Source: Streptomyces sp. BK340 (GTDB lineage Bacteria; Actinomycetota; Actinomycetes; Streptomycetales; Streptomycetaceae). From it: 64,000 bases of DNA. A program made the translations under genes and the position numbers. Position 1 is the first letter of the stretch. Every line of letters starts with the position of its first letter. The notes below the pieces were generated by a model that worked only from the letters and a program-made list of their open reading frames with translations, did not search any database and was not told the DNA's origin. Location of the stretch: contig NZ_VISR01000002.1 of the NCBI RefSeq assembly GCF_007827595.1, positions 1 through 64,000 of the forward strand, in the 5' to 3' direction. Of the stretch, positions 43,421-53,343 are shown one piece after another.

Positions 43421-43863
43421 TCAGGTCCGCTTCCGCCGGTCGAACCAGATCGTGGCCGCCGTCGGCACCAGCCCCGCCCAGAAGATGATCTGCGGCACGG
43501 CCCGGTCCGTCCATGGGATCTGCGTGAGAAGCAGGGCACAGAACATCGCCCAGGCGGCCTGGCCCAGGACGATGCGGGGCCAGCGGCGGCGGTTGATCAG
43601 GGAGCGGAGGTGGTAGCGGACTCCCCTGCGCAGCCGGCGGCAGCGCAGCAGGGCACCCAGAGGTCGAGTCCGGCGGCGGCGAGGCAGACGCACAGCCCGG
43701 CGAGCCAGCGCACTCCGCGCAGCAGCCGGTACGAGGCGTCGTCCAGGCCCTGCAGTTCGGCCGACTCCTGGAGGAAGCGGTCCATGGCCTCCCGGGTGAC
43801 CTCCCCGCCGTTGGCCTGCGGCGGGCCGGGCGGTGGCGGACGCCTTCGGCCGGGTGCCGGCAC
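43421..43863 (-). pseudogene. Small membrane protein gene split by a frameshift
   Basis: The first frame encodes 'MDRFLQESAELQGLDDASYR' and a helix ending LDLWV, then runs into non-homologous residues and stops at 43597. The second frame, open from 43693, carries 'ALLRCRRLRRGVRYHLRSLI' and two more helices (IVLGQAAWAMFCALLLTQIP; 'VPQIIFWAGLVPTAATIW'). Joining at about 43655 by adding one base gives a sensible three-helix protein. It is either a recent pseudogene or a one-base sequence error. Confidence 0.6.
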
Positions 43864-43881
43864 CGGAAGAGGCCGCAGGTC

Positions 43882-45366
43882 TTACCGGGCGGCGGTTTCC
43901 GGCGGAGCCGTGGGCGCGCCCGGCAGCCGCACCGTCGCCACCGTGCCGCCGCCGTCCGCCCGGGCGAGGGTGACCTCGCCGCCGGCCTGCTGGACCGTGC
44001 GGGCCACGATGGACAGGCCCAGGCCCGAGCCCGGCAGGGCCCGCGCGCTCGGCGAGCGCCAGAACCGGTCGAAGACGTGCGGCAGTTCGTCGGCGGGGAT
44101 GCCGGGGCCGTGGTCGCGGACGGTCAGGACGCCGTCGGTCAGCTGGACGTCGATCGCACCGCCGTCCGGGCTGAACTTCACCGCGTTGTCGAGGACGTTG
44201 ACGATCGCCCGCTCCAGGGCGGAGGGCTCCGCGCGTACGAACCAGGGCTTCAGGTCCGCCGTGATCGTCAGCTCCGGTCCGCGCAGCCGGGCCCGGTGCA
44301 GGGCGGCCTCGACGGTGTCCTGGAAGGCGACGACCTGGACGCGTTCGCCGCGCTGGCCCTCCGAGCGGGACAGCTCCTGCAGGTCGCCGATCAGGGCGGC
44401 CAGCTCCGTCATCTGCGCCTTCACCGAGGCGAGGAGCGCCTTGCGGTCCTCCGGCGGGATCGGGCGGCCCGTCTCCTCGCTGCGGGTGAGCAGTTCGATG
44501 TTGGTGCGCAGGGAGGTGAGGGGGGTGCGCAGTTCATGGCCGGCGTCCGCGATGAGCTGCTGCTGCAGGTCGCGGGAGCCGGCCAGGGCGGTGGTCATCG
44601 AGTTGAAGGACCGGGAGAGCCGGGCGACCTCGTCCTCGCTGTCGTCCTCCACGGGGATGCGGACACTCAGGTCCTCGGTCCGTGCGACGTGCTCGACGGC
44701 CTCGGTGAGCTTGTCGACCGGCCGCAGTCCCGCACGGGCCACCGCGAGACCCGCCGCACCGGCCCCGACCACTCCGATGCCGGAGACGGCGAGGAGGATC
44801 AGGGCGAGGTCGTTGAGCGTGTTCTGGGTGTTCTTCAGCGGTATCGCGACCTGGAGAGCAGTGTCCGGAACCAGCGTCGGCGGAGAGCCCAGACCGCTGG
44901 TGACGGTCAGGGGCTGGGTCAGCACGCGTACGGCGTTGCCCTCGGCGTCGGTGCCGTTGCGCATGAGCAACTTCTGGTGCAGGAGGCCGTCGTGGGCGGC
45001 CGCGTCGGTGATGACGGTGATGTCGGAAGCGGTGGTCCGCACCCGGCCCGCGGAGTTCGCGAACACACAGGCGGTGCCGTCGCGCTTCATGAGCTGGTAG
45101 TAGCTGCTGTGGATGTGGAAGCCGCCGAGGTCGGACCCGCTCGGCTTCTGCGGGCACGACTCCAGCGTGGACATCGCGTCCCCCGGCCGCTGCGGCGAGG
45201 AGGCCTTCTGCAGGTCGCTGTCGACCTGGTCGTAGAGCTTGCGCTCCACGATGAACCAGCACGTGACCGAGACCGCGGCCACCGCGAACGCCACCGCCGA
45301 CGCCACCAGCATCGCCAGTCGCGCCCGGATCGGCAGGGCCCGGTACCTGCGGACCAGCTTGTTCAC
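43882..45366 (-). CDS. Sensor histidine kinase (MprB-like)
   Basis: 494 residues. Two membrane helices (about 15-40 and 185-208) flank an extracytoplasmic sensor of about 145 residues. HAMP, HisKA ('[20 protein letters not shown]') and HATPase ('[17 protein letters not shown]', '[20 protein letters not shown]', 'GSGLGLSIV') domains follow. GTG 45366 overlaps the regulator stop (GTGA). The order regulator-kinase beside an HtrA-like protease resembles the mycobacterial MprAB-PepD envelope-stress locus. Confidence 0.93.
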   Translation of the reverse strand: MNKLVRRYRALPIRARLAMLVASAVAFAVAAVSVTCWFIVERKLYDQVDSDLQKASSPQRPGDAMSTLESCPQKPSGSDLGGFHIHSSYYQLMKRDGTACVFANSAGRVRTTASDITVITDAAAHDGLLHQKLLMRNGTDAEGNAVRVLTQPLTVTSGLGSPPTLVPDTALQVAIPLKNTQNTLNDLALILLAVSGIGVVGAGAAGLAVARAGLRPVDKLTEAVEHVARTEDLSVRIPVEDDSEDEVARLSRSFNSMTTALAGSRDLQQQLIADAGHELRTPLTSLRTNIELLTRSEETGRPIPPEDRKALLASVKAQMTELAALIGDLQELSRSEGQRGERVQVVAFQDTVEAALHRARLRGPELTITADLKPWFVRAEPSALERAIVNVLDNAVKFSPDGGAIDVQLTDGVLTVRDHGPGIPADELPHVFDRFWRSPSARALPGSGLGLSIVARTVQQAGGEVTLARADGGGTVATVRLPGAPTAPPETAAR

Positions 45367-46097
45367 TCCGCGCCGCCCTGACGAAGGACGTACCCCACGC
45401 CCCGGACCGTGTGCACGAGCCGCGGCTCGCCGTCGGCCTCCGTCTTGCGGCGCAGGTACATGACATAGACGTCCAGGGAGTTGGACGACGGCTCGAAGTC
45501 GAAGCCCCACACCGCCTTGAGGATCTGCTCGCGGGTGAGGACCTGGCGCGGGTGGGCCATGAACATCTCCAGCAGGGTGAACTCCGTGCGGGTCAGTCCG
45601 ACCTGGCGGCCGCCCCGGGTGACCTCGCGCGTCGCGAGGTCCATGCGCAGGTCGGCGAAGGTCAGCGCCTCGTCCTCCTGGGCCTCGGCGGACACGGACG
45701 ACGCATAGGTGCTGCGGCGCAGCAGGGCGCGGATGCGGGCGAAGAGTTCGTCCAGCTCGAAGGGCTTGACCAGGTAGTCGTCGGCCCCGGCGTCCAGGCC
45801 CGTCACCCGGTCGCCGACCGTGTCGCGGGCCGTGAGCATGAGGATCGGGGTCGTGTCGCCGGCGCCCCGGATGCGGCGGGCGGCGGTCAGGCCGTCCATG
45901 CGGGGCATCTGGATGTCCAGGACGACCAGGTCGGGCCGGTAGGCCTGGGCCTTGTCCAGCGCGTCCGCGCCGTCGACGGCGACCTGCGTGTCGTACCCCT
46001 CGAACGCGAGGCTGCGCTGGAGTGCCTCGCGGACGGCGGGCTCGTCGTCGACGATCAGGATGCGCTGGGGGTCACGGTCGCCTTCGGCGGGGCTCAT
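45363..46097 (-). CDS. OmpR-family response regulator (MprA-like)
   Basis: 244 residues. The receiver domain has acidic pocket DDE (17-19), phospho-acceptor D61 in [12 protein letters not shown] and the conserved Lys in YLVKPF. The winged-helix DNA-binding domain includes '[20 protein letters not shown]' and '[20 protein letters not shown]'. Start behind GAGGA. It is coupled to the kinase gene. A triple 11-bp repeat near 47488 in front of the protease gene is a plausible binding site. Confidence 0.95.
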   Translation of the reverse strand: MSPAEGDRDPQRILIVDDEPAVREALQRSLAFEGYDTQVAVDGADALDKAQAYRPDLVVLDIQMPRMDGLTAARRIRGAGDTTPILMLTARDTVGDRVTGLDAGADDYLVKPFELDELFARIRALLRRSTYASSVSAEAQEDEALTFADLRMDLATREVTRGGRQVGLTRTEFTLLEMFMAHPRQVLTREQILKAVWGFDFEPSSNSLDVYVMYLRRKTEADGEPRLVHTVRGVGYVLRQGGAE

Positions 46098-46184
46098 CGC
46101 TCGCGTTCCTCGGGGTGCGGTGGGTCGTGGACGGGTGTCTCTCAGCCTCGCACGAGTCGGGGCCGCCGGGCAGGTGCGCCGGGC

Positions 46185-46424
46185 TCAGACGCCCAGCGTG
46201 CTCAGCTCGCTGATCGCGGTGAGGCGGCGCAGCGGCACCTTGTGGCGGTGCGGGCGGCCGGCCGAGGTGCGCAGGCCCATCAGCTGGGGGACGGGCGGTA
46301 CCTCCGGGGCGCGCGGGGCCGGCGTGTGCGGGGCCGGCGTGTGCAGTGCGTGCGCGACCGAGAGGGCCAGGACGAGGTCGGCCGGACCGGTGCTGGCGGC
46401 CTGGTGGGAAACCTGCTTGATCAT
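46185..46424 (-). CDS. Small conserved hypothetical protein (79 aa)
   Basis: MIKQVSHQAASTGPADLVLA, then a repetitive Thr/Pro/Ala stretch (HTPAPHTPAPRAPEVPPVP) and a basic end 'RPHRHKVPLRRLTAISELST'. No signal peptide or helix pair. It lies 28 bp after the protease stop on the same strand. I recall similar small proteins in other Streptomyces but know of no function. Confidence 0.55.
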   Translation of the reverse strand: MIKQVSHQAASTGPADLVLALSVAHALHTPAPHTPAPRAPEVPPVPQLMGLRTSAGRPHRHKVPLRRLTAISELSTLGV

Positions 46425-46452
46425 GACGTACTCCCTCGTGCCCCGCGGGGGC

Positions 46453-47466
46453 TCAGCTGGTGGAGCCCGCCCGCAGCTTGGCCAGGTCGGACTTGACGGT
46501 GTTGACGGGGATCGCGAAGCCCAGGCCGATGCTGCCCGCGTCCGAGGACGACGAGGACTGCGAACTCGACGAGTACATCGCGGAGTTGATGCCGATGATG
46601 TGGCCGCTCGCGTCGATCAGCGCGCCACCGGAGTTGCCGGGGTTCAGCGAGGCGTCCGTCTGGATCGCCTTGTAGGTGGTCGTGGACGAGCCGGTGTCGC
46701 CGTTGAACTGGCGGCCGCCGAACTGGAACGGCCACTGTCCGTCGCCGCCCTGGTTCTGGCCCTGGTTCTCGTCCGTGGAGACGGTCACGTCACGGGCGAG
46801 CGCGGAGACGATGCCGCTGGTGACGGTGCCGGTCAGGCCCTCGGGGGAGCCGATCGCCACGACCGAGTCGCCGACCTGGACGCCGGAGGAGTCGCCGAGC
46901 GAGGCGGCCTTCAGACCGGAGGCGCCCTTCAGCTTGATCAGGGCGAGGTCCTTGGAGCTGTCGGTGCCGACGATCTCGGCGGTGTAGCTCTCGCCGTCGC
47001 TGGTGCGCACCTTGACGGAGGTGGCGCCGGAGACGACGTGGTTGTTGGTGACGATCTCGCCGTCACCGGTGATGACCACGCCGGAGCCGGTGGACGAGCC
47101 GCTGCCCAGCGTCGCCTGGATCTCGACCACGCTCGGGCTGACCGCGGCGGCGATCGCGGCGACGTCGCCCTTCTTGCTGGAGGGGACCACCGTGGTGGTC
47201 GTACCGGTGGAGGCGACCGTGTCCTTGCCGGTCAGCTCCTGGAAGGCGTAGGCCGTGCCGCCGCCGACCGCGGCGGCGACGATCGCCACCGCCGCGAGCA
47301 GCCCCATCGGGCCTCGGGTGCGCTTGCGCCTCGGCGCGGGGCCGGGCTCGGGAGCCGGCATCGTGGCCGTCGGGGGCTCGTACGGCGGCGGGGGCGGCCA
47401 TTCGGGGTTCACGGGAGCGGAGTAGCTGTGCTGCTGCGGGCTGTACGCGCCCTGGCTCTCGGTCAT
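46453..47466 (-). CDS. HtrA/PepD-like membrane-anchored serine protease lacking PDZ
   Basis: 337 residues. A Pro-rich cytoplasmic tail, one membrane helix (about 53-77), then a trypsin-like domain with H143 (TNNHVV), D173 (SKDLALIK) and S279 (GNSGGA). The protein ends about 55 residues after the catalytic Ser, so the PDZ domain normal in HtrA/PepD is missing. It likely degrades misfolded exported proteins. ATG 47466 is used; an upstream in-frame start (47490) would add 8 residues. Confidence 0.9.
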   Translation of the reverse strand: MTESQGAYSPQQHSYSAPVNPEWPPPPPYEPPTATMPAPEPGPAPRRKRTRGPMGLLAAVAIVAAAVGGGTAYAFQELTGKDTVASTGTTTTVVPSSKKGDVAAIAAAVSPSVVEIQATLGSGSSTGSGVVITGDGEIVTNNHVVSGATSVKVRTSDGESYTAEIVGTDSSKDLALIKLKGASGLKAASLGDSSGVQVGDSVVAIGSPEGLTGTVTSGIVSALARDVTVSTDENQGQNQGGDGQWPFQFGGRQFNGDTGSSTTTYKAIQTDASLNPGNSGGALIDASGHIIGINSAMYSSSSQSSSSSDAGSIGLGFAIPVNTVKSDLAKLRAGSTS

Positions 47467-47487
47467 GACAAGAGGATGTCCCGCAAC

Positions 47488-47515
47488 CATGAGAGCTTCC
47501 TGAGTGCTCCCTGAG
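47488..47515. promoter_or_regulatory. Triple 11-bp repeat upstream of the HtrA-like gene
   Basis: CCATGAG, CCTGAG and CCTGAG occur at 47487, 47499 and 47510, i.e. at an 11-bp period (minus strand CTCAGG units). OmpR-type regulators bind such tandem half-sites; the neighbouring regulator is the obvious candidate. It lies 20-50 bp before the start codon, probably within the leader or promoter. Confidence 0.45.
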
Positions 47516-47579
47516 AAGCCCGGCAGAACCTCGTTTGCCCGATATAAAGAGACCTCTCGTGCCTGGGCCGGGCTCTCAT

Positions 47580-47599
47580 GAGCCCTTCATGAAGGGCTC
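47580..47599 (-). terminator. Palindrome at the end of the LacI gene
   Basis: GAGCCCTTCATGAAGGGCTC is a perfect 20-bp palindrome that overlaps the stop codon of the LacI-family gene. As RNA it would form a stem with a small loop and could terminate transcription. Confidence 0.5.
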
Positions 47600-48620
47600 A
47601 GGCGCAGCCGCAGCTCGTGCGGACCACCAGCCGGGACGGGAAGGTCTTCAGCCGCTCGCGCCGCGAGCCCGGCACCCTGAGCCCGTCGTCCAGGACCAGG
47701 TCCACCGCGGCCCGGGCCATCGCCGAGCGGTCCGAGGCGATCGTCGTCAGCGGCGGGTCGGCGAGTGCCGCCTCCTTGATGTCGTCGAACCCGGCCACCG
47801 CCAGCTCGCCGGGCACGTCGATGCGCAGCTCGCGGGCGGCCCGCAGCAGGCCGATCGCCTGGTCGTCGGTGGAGCAGAAGACCGCGGGCGGGCGGTTCGG
47901 ACCGGACAGGACCTCCAGGGCCACGCGGTAGGCGTCGTAGCGGTTGTACGGCGCCTCGAACAGCCGGCCCTCGGTGGAGATGCCCGCCTCGGCCATGGCC
48001 CGCTTCCAGCCCTCGACGTGGTCGGAGACCGGGTCGCCCACGGCCGGTGTCTCGGCCATGCCGCCCATACAGGCGACGTACTCGTAGCCGTGCTCCAGCA
48101 GGTGCCGTACGGCGAGCTGGGCGCCGCCCAGGTCGTCGGTGACGACGGCGACGTCGTCGATGGCCTCCGGGCGCTCGTGCAGCAGCACCACCCGGGCGTC
48201 CCAGGCCTCGATCTCGGCGGCCGCGAGGTCGTTCAGCGCGTGGCTGACCAGGATCAGGCCCGACACCCGCATACCGAGGAACGCGCGCAGGTAGTGCACC
48301 TCGCGTTCGCCGATGTAATCGGTGTTGCCGACGAGCACCATCTTTCCGCGCTCGGACGCGGCCTGCTCGACCGCGTGCGCCATCTCGCCGAAGAAGGGCT
48401 GGCGGGCGTCCGGGATGATCAGGCCTATGAGGTCGGTGCGCCTGGACGCCATCGCCTGGGCGACCCGGTCGGGCCGGTACCCCAGCTCCTTGATCGCGGC
48501 GAGGACACGCTCGCGCGTGGCCGGGGCGACCGGCCGGGGTCCGTTGTTGATGACATAACTGACGACGGCGGTGGAGGTCCCAGCCAGCCGTGCCACATCA
48601 TCCCGAGTCACCTTGGCCAC
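47598..48620 (-). CDS. LacI-family transcriptional regulator
   Basis: 340 residues. N-terminal helix-turn-helix and hinge ('[20 protein letters not shown]', '[20 protein letters not shown]'), then a periplasmic-binding-like sensor domain ('[20 protein letters not shown]', '[20 protein letters not shown]', '[20 protein letters not shown]'). It probably responds to a sugar, but no sugar genes are adjacent. GTG 48620 has TAGACT 6 nt upstream (leaderless). The protein ends in SCGCA. Confidence 0.92.
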   Translation of the reverse strand: MAKVTRDDVARLAGTSTAVVSYVINNGPRPVAPATRERVLAAIKELGYRPDRVAQAMASRRTDLIGLIIPDARQPFFGEMAHAVEQAASERGKMVLVGNTDYIGEREVHYLRAFLGMRVSGLILVSHALNDLAAAEIEAWDARVVLLHERPEAIDDVAVVTDDLGGAQLAVRHLLEHGYEYVACMGGMAETPAVGDPVSDHVEGWKRAMAEAGISTEGRLFEAPYNRYDAYRVALEVLSGPNRPPAVFCSTDDQAIGLLRAARELRIDVPGELAVAGFDDIKEAALADPPLTTIASDRSAMARAAVDLVLDDGLRVPGSRRERLKTFPSRLVVRTSCGCA

Positions 48621-48626
48621 GCGCGG

Positions 48627-48632
48627 AGTCTA
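48627..48632 (-). promoter_or_regulatory. -10 element, leaderless promoter of the LacI gene
   Basis: TAGACT on the minus strand, then CCGCGC, then GTG 48620. Confidence 0.5.
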
Positions 48633-48717
48633 CGCGGATGGACCCGCTCTGGGCAGGGCGTATCGCATGCCGACTGTGCGGTAGCAATGCCCTGCACAAG
48701 CGGTTCCCGTGCCTCCG

Positions 48718-49497
48718 CTATGCGTCCGCGTGGACCTCGGAGCCGTCCAGGACGGCGGATGCGCCCGCATCTTCCGCCTTTGCCCGGTCCGCCTTGGCCT
48801 TCGAGTCGTCACCGGACCGGTCGCCTTTTTCAGGCGTAACGAATCGATAACCGACGTTCCGGACGGTCCCGATCAGCGACTCGTGCTCGGGGCCGAGCTT
48901 GGCGCGCAGCCGCCGTACGTGCACGTCGACGGTCCGGGTGCCACCGAAGTAGTCGTAGCCCCACACCTCCTGCAGCAGCTGGGCGCGGGTGAAGACCCGG
49001 CCCGGGTGCTGGGCGAGGTACTTGAGGAGTTCGAACTCCTTGAAGGTGAGGTCCAGGACCCGGCCCTTGAGCTTGGCCGAGTAGGTCGCCTCGTCCACGG
49101 ACAGGTCGCCGTTGCGGATCTCCATCGGGGAGTCGTCGTTGACGATCTGCTGCCGGCCCATCGCGAGCCGGAGCCGGGCCTCGACCTCGGCCGGGCCCGC
49201 GGTGTCGAGCAGCACGTCGTCGATGCCCCAGTCGGCGGTGACGGCGGCCAGGCCGCCCTCGGTGACGACGAGGAGAAGGGGGCAGCCGGGGCCGGTCGAG
49301 CGCAGCAGCTGACAGAGGCTGCGCACCTGTGGCAGGTCGCGGCGGCCGTCGATGAGGATGACGTCGGCGCCCGGGGTGTCGACCAGGGCGGGGCCCTCGG
49401 CCGGGGCGACCCGCACGTTGTGCAGGAGCAGACCGAGCGCGGGCAGCACCTCCGTCGACGGCTGGAGGGCGTTGGTCAGGAGCAGCAGAGAACTCAT
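48718..49497 (-). CDS. glnR: Nitrogen regulator GlnR
   Basis: 259 residues, recognisable from its start [20 protein letters not shown]. The atypical receiver domain keeps D50 ([11 protein letters not shown]) but lacks the usual acidic pocket. The OmpR-type winged helix includes '[20 protein letters not shown]' and '[20 protein letters not shown]'. GlnR is the orphan global regulator of nitrogen metabolism in actinomycetes and acts without a cognate kinase. Start behind GAGGAGG. The charged C-terminal tail is typical. Divergent from the hydrolase at 49679. Confidence 0.95.
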   Translation of the reverse strand: MSSLLLLTNALQPSTEVLPALGLLLHNVRVAPAEGPALVDTPGADVILIDGRRDLPQVRSLCQLLRSTGPGCPLLLVVTEGGLAAVTADWGIDDVLLDTAGPAEVEARLRLAMGRQQIVNDDSPMEIRNGDLSVDEATYSAKLKGRVLDLTFKEFELLKYLAQHPGRVFTRAQLLQEVWGYDYFGGTRTVDVHVRRLRAKLGPEHESLIGTVRNVGYRFVTPEKGDRSGDDSKAKADRAKAEDAGASAVLDGSEVHADA

Positions 49498-49678
49498 ACG
49501 TCTGGTTCCTCCTCGGTCCCTGCGAGGACGTGTGCGGTACGGCACTGCGTCTGCGATCCCGAAGGCCCGTACACCCACGGTCACCTGAGGTTTCCCGCTT
49601 CGTATACAACGCTTCCGAAAGCACAAAAGGACCCGGGGGCTACGCTGCCCGAGTCCTCTGCCCAGCAGAATAGCCCAC

Positions 49679-50551
49679 ATGAGCAACCGTCCGGCAGGTC
49701 ATACGGCACGTTCCACCGATCGTCCGAATCCCGAGACAGGCACACGGGGCTCTAACAGGACGTTTCTGCACACGGCCGACGGAGTTCCGGTCGATTCCGT
49801 ATACAACCCGGCCGCGGTCGTATACGAAGCGGCGCCCGACACCTCATGTCCACCCTCCCGCGACCTGGTGTTCGTGATCGCCCACGGCTTCACCGGGGAC
49901 GTGGACCGGCCGCATGTACGAAGGGTGGCGGGCGTGCTCGCCCGTTACGGCGCCGTCGTCACCTTCTCCTTCCGGGGCCACGGCGCCTCGGGCGGCCGGT
50001 CCACGGTCGGCGACAAGGAGGTGCTGGACCTGGCCGCCGCGGTGGAGTGGGCGCGCGGCCACGGGCACGCGCGCCTGGTGACCGTCGGCTTCTCCATGGG
50101 CGGCTCGGTGGTGCTGCGGCACGCGGCCCTGTACCCGGGCGCGGCCGACGCGGTGGTCTCGGTCAGTGCCCCCGCGCGCTGGTACTACCGGGGCACCGCC
50201 CCCATGCGCCGGCTGCACTGGCTGGTCACCCGCCCCGAGGGCCGCCTGGTCGGCCGCTACGGCCTGCGCACCCGCATCCACCACCGCGAGTGGGACCCGG
50301 TCCCGCTCTCCCCGGTGCAGGCGGTCCCGCGGATCGCGCCCACCCCGCTGCTCATCGTGCACGGCGACCGCGACGGCTACTTCCCGCTCGACCACCCCCG
50401 GATGCTCGCCGAGGCCGCCGGGGACCACGCCGAACTCTGGCTGGAGCCCGGCATGGGCCACGCCGAGCACGCGACGGGCGAGGCCCTGCTGGCCCGGATC
50501 GGCGACTGGGCCGTCGGGCACGCGCGTTCCGGCGCCGCCGGGGTGCCTTAG
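49679..50551 (+). CDS. Alpha/beta hydrolase
   Basis: 290 residues. Oxyanion region '[17 protein letters not shown]', '[11 protein letters not shown]', nucleophile S139 in VGFSMGGSV, acid in '[15 protein letters not shown]' and His in '[12 protein letters not shown]'. The fold and motifs are those of esterases/lipases or acylaminoacyl-type hydrolases; the substrate is unknown. The first 25 residues are poorly conserved in character, and a later start is possible. Confidence 0.85.
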   Translation: MSNRPAGHTARSTDRPNPETGTRGSNRTFLHTADGVPVDSVYNPAAVVYEAAPDTSCPPSRDLVFVIAHGFTGDVDRPHVRRVAGVLARYGAVVTFSFRGHGASGGRSTVGDKEVLDLAAAVEWARGHGHARLVTVGFSMGGSVVLRHAALYPGAADAVVSVSAPARWYYRGTAPMRRLHWLVTRPEGRLVGRYGLRTRIHHREWDPVPLSPVQAVPRIAPTPLLIVHGDRDGYFPLDHPRMLAEAAGDHAELWLEPGMGHAEHATGEALLARIGDWAVGHARSGAAGVP

Positions 50552-50610
50552 CCTGACACCGTCCGTCCCCAGTCTCTTGTCAGTTCTCCTGCCGTCGAGT
50601 GAGGAACCAG

Positions 50611-50865
50611 ATGCCCAAGGTCACGGTCCGCTACTGGGCCGCTGCCAAGGCCGCGGCCCAGGTCGCCGAGGAGCCGTACGACGCGGCCACCCTCGCCGAC
50701 GCGCTCGCCGCGGTGCGTGAGCAACACCCCGGTGAACTCACGCGCGTCCTGCAGCGATGCTCCTTCATCGTCGACGGTCACCCCGTGGGAACCCGCGCAC
50801 ATGAGACGGTACGGCTGGCCGAGGGCGGCACGGTCGAGGTGCTCCCGCCGTTCGCAGGAGGATGA
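50611..50865 (+). CDS. MoaD/ThiS-family sulfur carrier protein
   Basis: 84 residues of ubiquitin-like fold ('KVTVRYWAAAKAAAQVAEEP', 'DGHPVGTRAHETVRLAEGG') ending in PFAGG, the diglycine that is activated and carries sulfur as thiocarboxylate. It could serve molybdopterin, thiamin or another pathway; no partner enzyme is next to it. ATG 50611 follows GAGGAA. It is 60 bp after the hydrolase and 4 bp before the next gene. Confidence 0.9.
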   Translation: MPKVTVRYWAAAKAAAQVAEEPYDAATLADALAAVREQHPGELTRVLQRCSFIVDGHPVGTRAHETVRLAEGGTVEVLPPFAGG

Positions 50866-50869
50866 GGCG

Positions 50870-52111
50870 TTGAGCGACCAGCCGTATCAGGGCGGGCCGT
50901 ACGAGGGGTACGAGGGTTACGACCCGTACGGACAGCACCAGAACCAGAACCAGCAGCACCAGGCGGCTGCGCAGGCCTGGCCCGGGCAGCAGCCCCAGGC
51001 CGGGTACGACCAGTACGGCAACGGGCAGTACGGCGACGGGCAGGGCCAGTACGCCGACGCGTACCCGCACACGGGGTACGACCCGCAGGACACCCAGCAG
51101 TGGCAGGGCCAGACCTGGGAGACGCAGACGCACGGACACGTGCACGCGGCGGAGACGGCGTACCTGCCGGCGCAGGAGCCGCTCGCCTCGCAGGCACCGG
51201 CCGCCGAGCCCCGGCAGTACCAGCAGCAGCCCGCGCAGCAGCAGTACCAGCAGCAGCCCGCGCAGCAGCAGCAGCCCACGCCCACGCCCACGCCTGGGCC
51301 CGAGGCCGAGGCGGATCCCGCCTACGGCCCCGCCACCCTCGCCGGGAACTCCCGCATCACCGACGCGCAGCGGGCCCGTCTGGAGGGCCGCTCCCCGGTC
51401 ATCGAGCCCGGTATGCAGCCGGCGCTGCTCACCGCCGGGCTCGGCCTGCTCCTGGCCGCGACGGCCCCCGTCGCCCCGTACGCCCTCGTCGTACCGCTGG
51501 TGCTGCTTCAGGCCGTGACGGCGGCGGGCTGGTTCCGGCTGAACGGCATGTGGCCCGCCCGCCAGGGCATCGCGCTGGCCTTCCTGGGCGCGCTCACCGC
51601 GGACGTGGCGGTCCTGGCCGCGGGCCGCGAGAACGCGCCGGCGGCGATCCTCGGCCCCCTCGGCCTCTGGGTCCTGCTGTCCCTGGTCCTCCAGCTGCGC
51701 TCGCACGCCTCGCCGGACGAGCGGATGTACGGCCTGATGGCGACCGTCGCCTCCTCGTCCCTCGCGGTCCTGGCGACGGGTTATCTCGCTGCCGACCCGC
51801 ACGCGGTCTCGGTGGGCGCGGCGTCGGTCGCCGTGGCGATCCTGGCCCGCGCGCTGCCGCTGCCGACCCCGGCGTCCGTCGTGGTCTCGGTGCTGGCCGC
51901 AGCCGGCGCGGGCATCGCGGTGGGCGGTATGACGGGCCTCGGCGCGAAGGGCTCCGCCCTGGGAGCGGCGGCCGCGGTCTGCGCCCTGATCGGCCACAGG
52001 GTCGCCGGCTACGACTACCCGTCCCGCTTCGTCCACTTCACGGCGGGCGTGGCGCTTCCCCTGTCGGCGGCGGCGCCGGTGGTGTGGGTGCTGGGGCGCG
52101 CCCTGGGCTAG
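50870..52111 (+). CDS. Membrane protein with long Gln/Tyr/Gly-rich N-terminus
   Basis: 413 residues from TTG 50870, right after GCAGGAGG. Residues 1-155 are low complexity (Gln, Tyr, Gly, Pro, with YQQQPAQQQ repeated), followed by about eight hydrophobic helices (180-413). The TTG overlaps the ATGAGG region after the MoaD-like stop, so the two are probably coupled. The tail could phase-separate or bind a partner (inference). I do not recognise the transporter or enzyme family. Confidence 0.75.
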   Translation: MSDQPYQGGPYEGYEGYDPYGQHQNQNQQHQAAAQAWPGQQPQAGYDQYGNGQYGDGQGQYADAYPHTGYDPQDTQQWQGQTWETQTHGHVHAAETAYLPAQEPLASQAPAAEPRQYQQQPAQQQYQQQPAQQQQPTPTPTPGPEAEADPAYGPATLAGNSRITDAQRARLEGRSPVIEPGMQPALLTAGLGLLLAATAPVAPYALVVPLVLLQAVTAAGWFRLNGMWPARQGIALAFLGALTADVAVLAAGRENAPAAILGPLGLWVLLSLVLQLRSHASPDERMYGLMATVASSSLAVLATGYLAADPHAVSVGAASVAVAILARALPLPTPASVVVSVLAAAGAGIAVGGMTGLGAKGSALGAAAAVCALIGHRVAGYDYPSRFVHFTAGVALPLSAAAPVVWVLGRALG

Positions 52112-52162
52112 GCGCCGTTGGGTGTGGGAACCGTCGCCCGGCCGCGAGTGCGTGGGGGTTGC

Positions 52163-52232
52163 TCGCGCAGTTCCCCGCGCCCCTCAAGGTCGGTCAGCGC
52201 AAGCTACCTGAGGGGCGCGGGGAAGTGCGCGA
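52163..52232. repeat. Streptomyces-type interspersed inverted repeat / terminator
   Basis: Arms of 24 nt (52163-52186 and 52209-52232) pair at 23 positions. The core aggggcgcggggaa is the widespread Streptomyces intergenic inverted repeat. It follows the membrane-protein gene and could terminate it. The surrounding 52112-52405 is otherwise non-coding. Confidence 0.75.
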
Positions 52233-52405
52233 CCAGCCACAACGCACCCGTACCCGGCATGGAACCCCGACTCCCACGGCGCAACTCCGCACCCAGCCCC
52301 ACCCCAGGGTGCCTGTCACAAGTGATCCACAATCCGGACCGGCCGAGCCCCGCAGGGTTACCGTGGCGTAGCTGGACACCGTCGCCGACCCGGGGGAACC
52401 TCCAC

Positions 52406-53143
52406 ATGCGCGCCCTGCGAATAATCCTGATCCTCGTCGTGATCCTGGGCGGGCTCTTCGTGATCGCCGACCGCGTCGCCGTGCACTTCGCCGAGGGGGA
52501 GGCCGCGGACAAGCTGAGGGCGACCGAGAACCTGACGTCGACCCCGGACGTGGACATCAAGGGCTTCCCCTTCCTCACCCAGGTCGCGGGCGGCTCCCTG
52601 GACGACGTCGAGGTCGGCATCAAGGACTACGAGGCGGCCACCGGCACCAACGGCAAGACCATCCGCATCGACGACCTCAAGGCCGACATGAAGGGCGTGG
52701 ACTTCTCCGGCGACTACAGCTCCGCCACCGCGGCGACCGCCACCGGTACCGCGACGATCTCGTACGACGAGCTGCTGAAGACCGCCAAGTCCGAGCCCAC
52801 CGAGGTCGCCCCGGGGATCACCGCCCGGGTCGTGGGCCTCTCCGACGGCGGCAACGGCAAGATCAAGGTCATGGTGGAGGGGACCGTCGCGTCGGTCGGG
52901 CTCAAGCAGACGGTGCCCGTCCTCAGCTCGGTGACCGTCGAGAACGACAAGGTCCGGGTGCACGCGGACAGCCTGCCCAAGCTGGGCGCCGCCGCGATCG
53001 CCGAGAACCGCATCCGCCAGATCACCGACTTCCAGCAGGCCGTCGACCAGCTGCCCGGCGGCATCAAGCTGGACAAGGTGCAGGCCGCCGAGGACGGCGT
53101 GGAGATCAGCGTGAAGGGTTCGAACGTCCGGCTGGCTGGGTAG
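52406..53143 (+). CDS. LmeA-like (DUF2993) exported phospholipid-binding protein
   Basis: 245 residues. An N-terminal signal/anchor helix (3-22) precedes a DUF2993 domain ('VDIKGFPFLTQVAGGSLDDV', 'ADMKGVDFSGDYSS', 'TISYDELLKTA', 'PKLGAAAIAENRIRQITDFQ'). In mycobacteria LmeA supports lipomannan synthesis and binds phospholipids; the Streptomyces role is not known. ATG 52406 follows GGGGGAA. Confidence 0.88.
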   Translation: MRALRIILILVVILGGLFVIADRVAVHFAEGEAADKLRATENLTSTPDVDIKGFPFLTQVAGGSLDDVEVGIKDYEAATGTNGKTIRIDDLKADMKGVDFSGDYSSATAATATGTATISYDELLKTAKSEPTEVAPGITARVVGLSDGGNGKIKVMVEGTVASVGLKQTVPVLSSVTVENDKVRVHADSLPKLGAAAIAENRIRQITDFQQAVDQLPGGIKLDKVQAAEDGVEISVKGSNVRLAG

Positions 53144-53220
53144 TACGACAGCCGACCGAACGACGGGGTGTCCGACAGGCGAGACGCCCCCGTCCGCACC
53201 GTAGATGCACTGACCGGGAC

Positions 53221-53258
53221 AAGCGCCCGGAGGCCGTCCCACGACGCCCCGGGCGCTT
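53221..53258 (+). terminator. Terminator after the LmeA-like gene
   Basis: 10-bp stem aagcgcccgg with an 18-nt loop followed by TTT. The same segment precedes the cysteine leader peptide by about 85 bp. Confidence 0.7.
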
Positions 53259-53343
53259 TCCATATCCCAACATCCGGACGATCTCGTCTCACAGTCCGAC
53301 ACGCCGGTGACACGCCCGCCCGTACGTCCCTACGATCGGGGCC

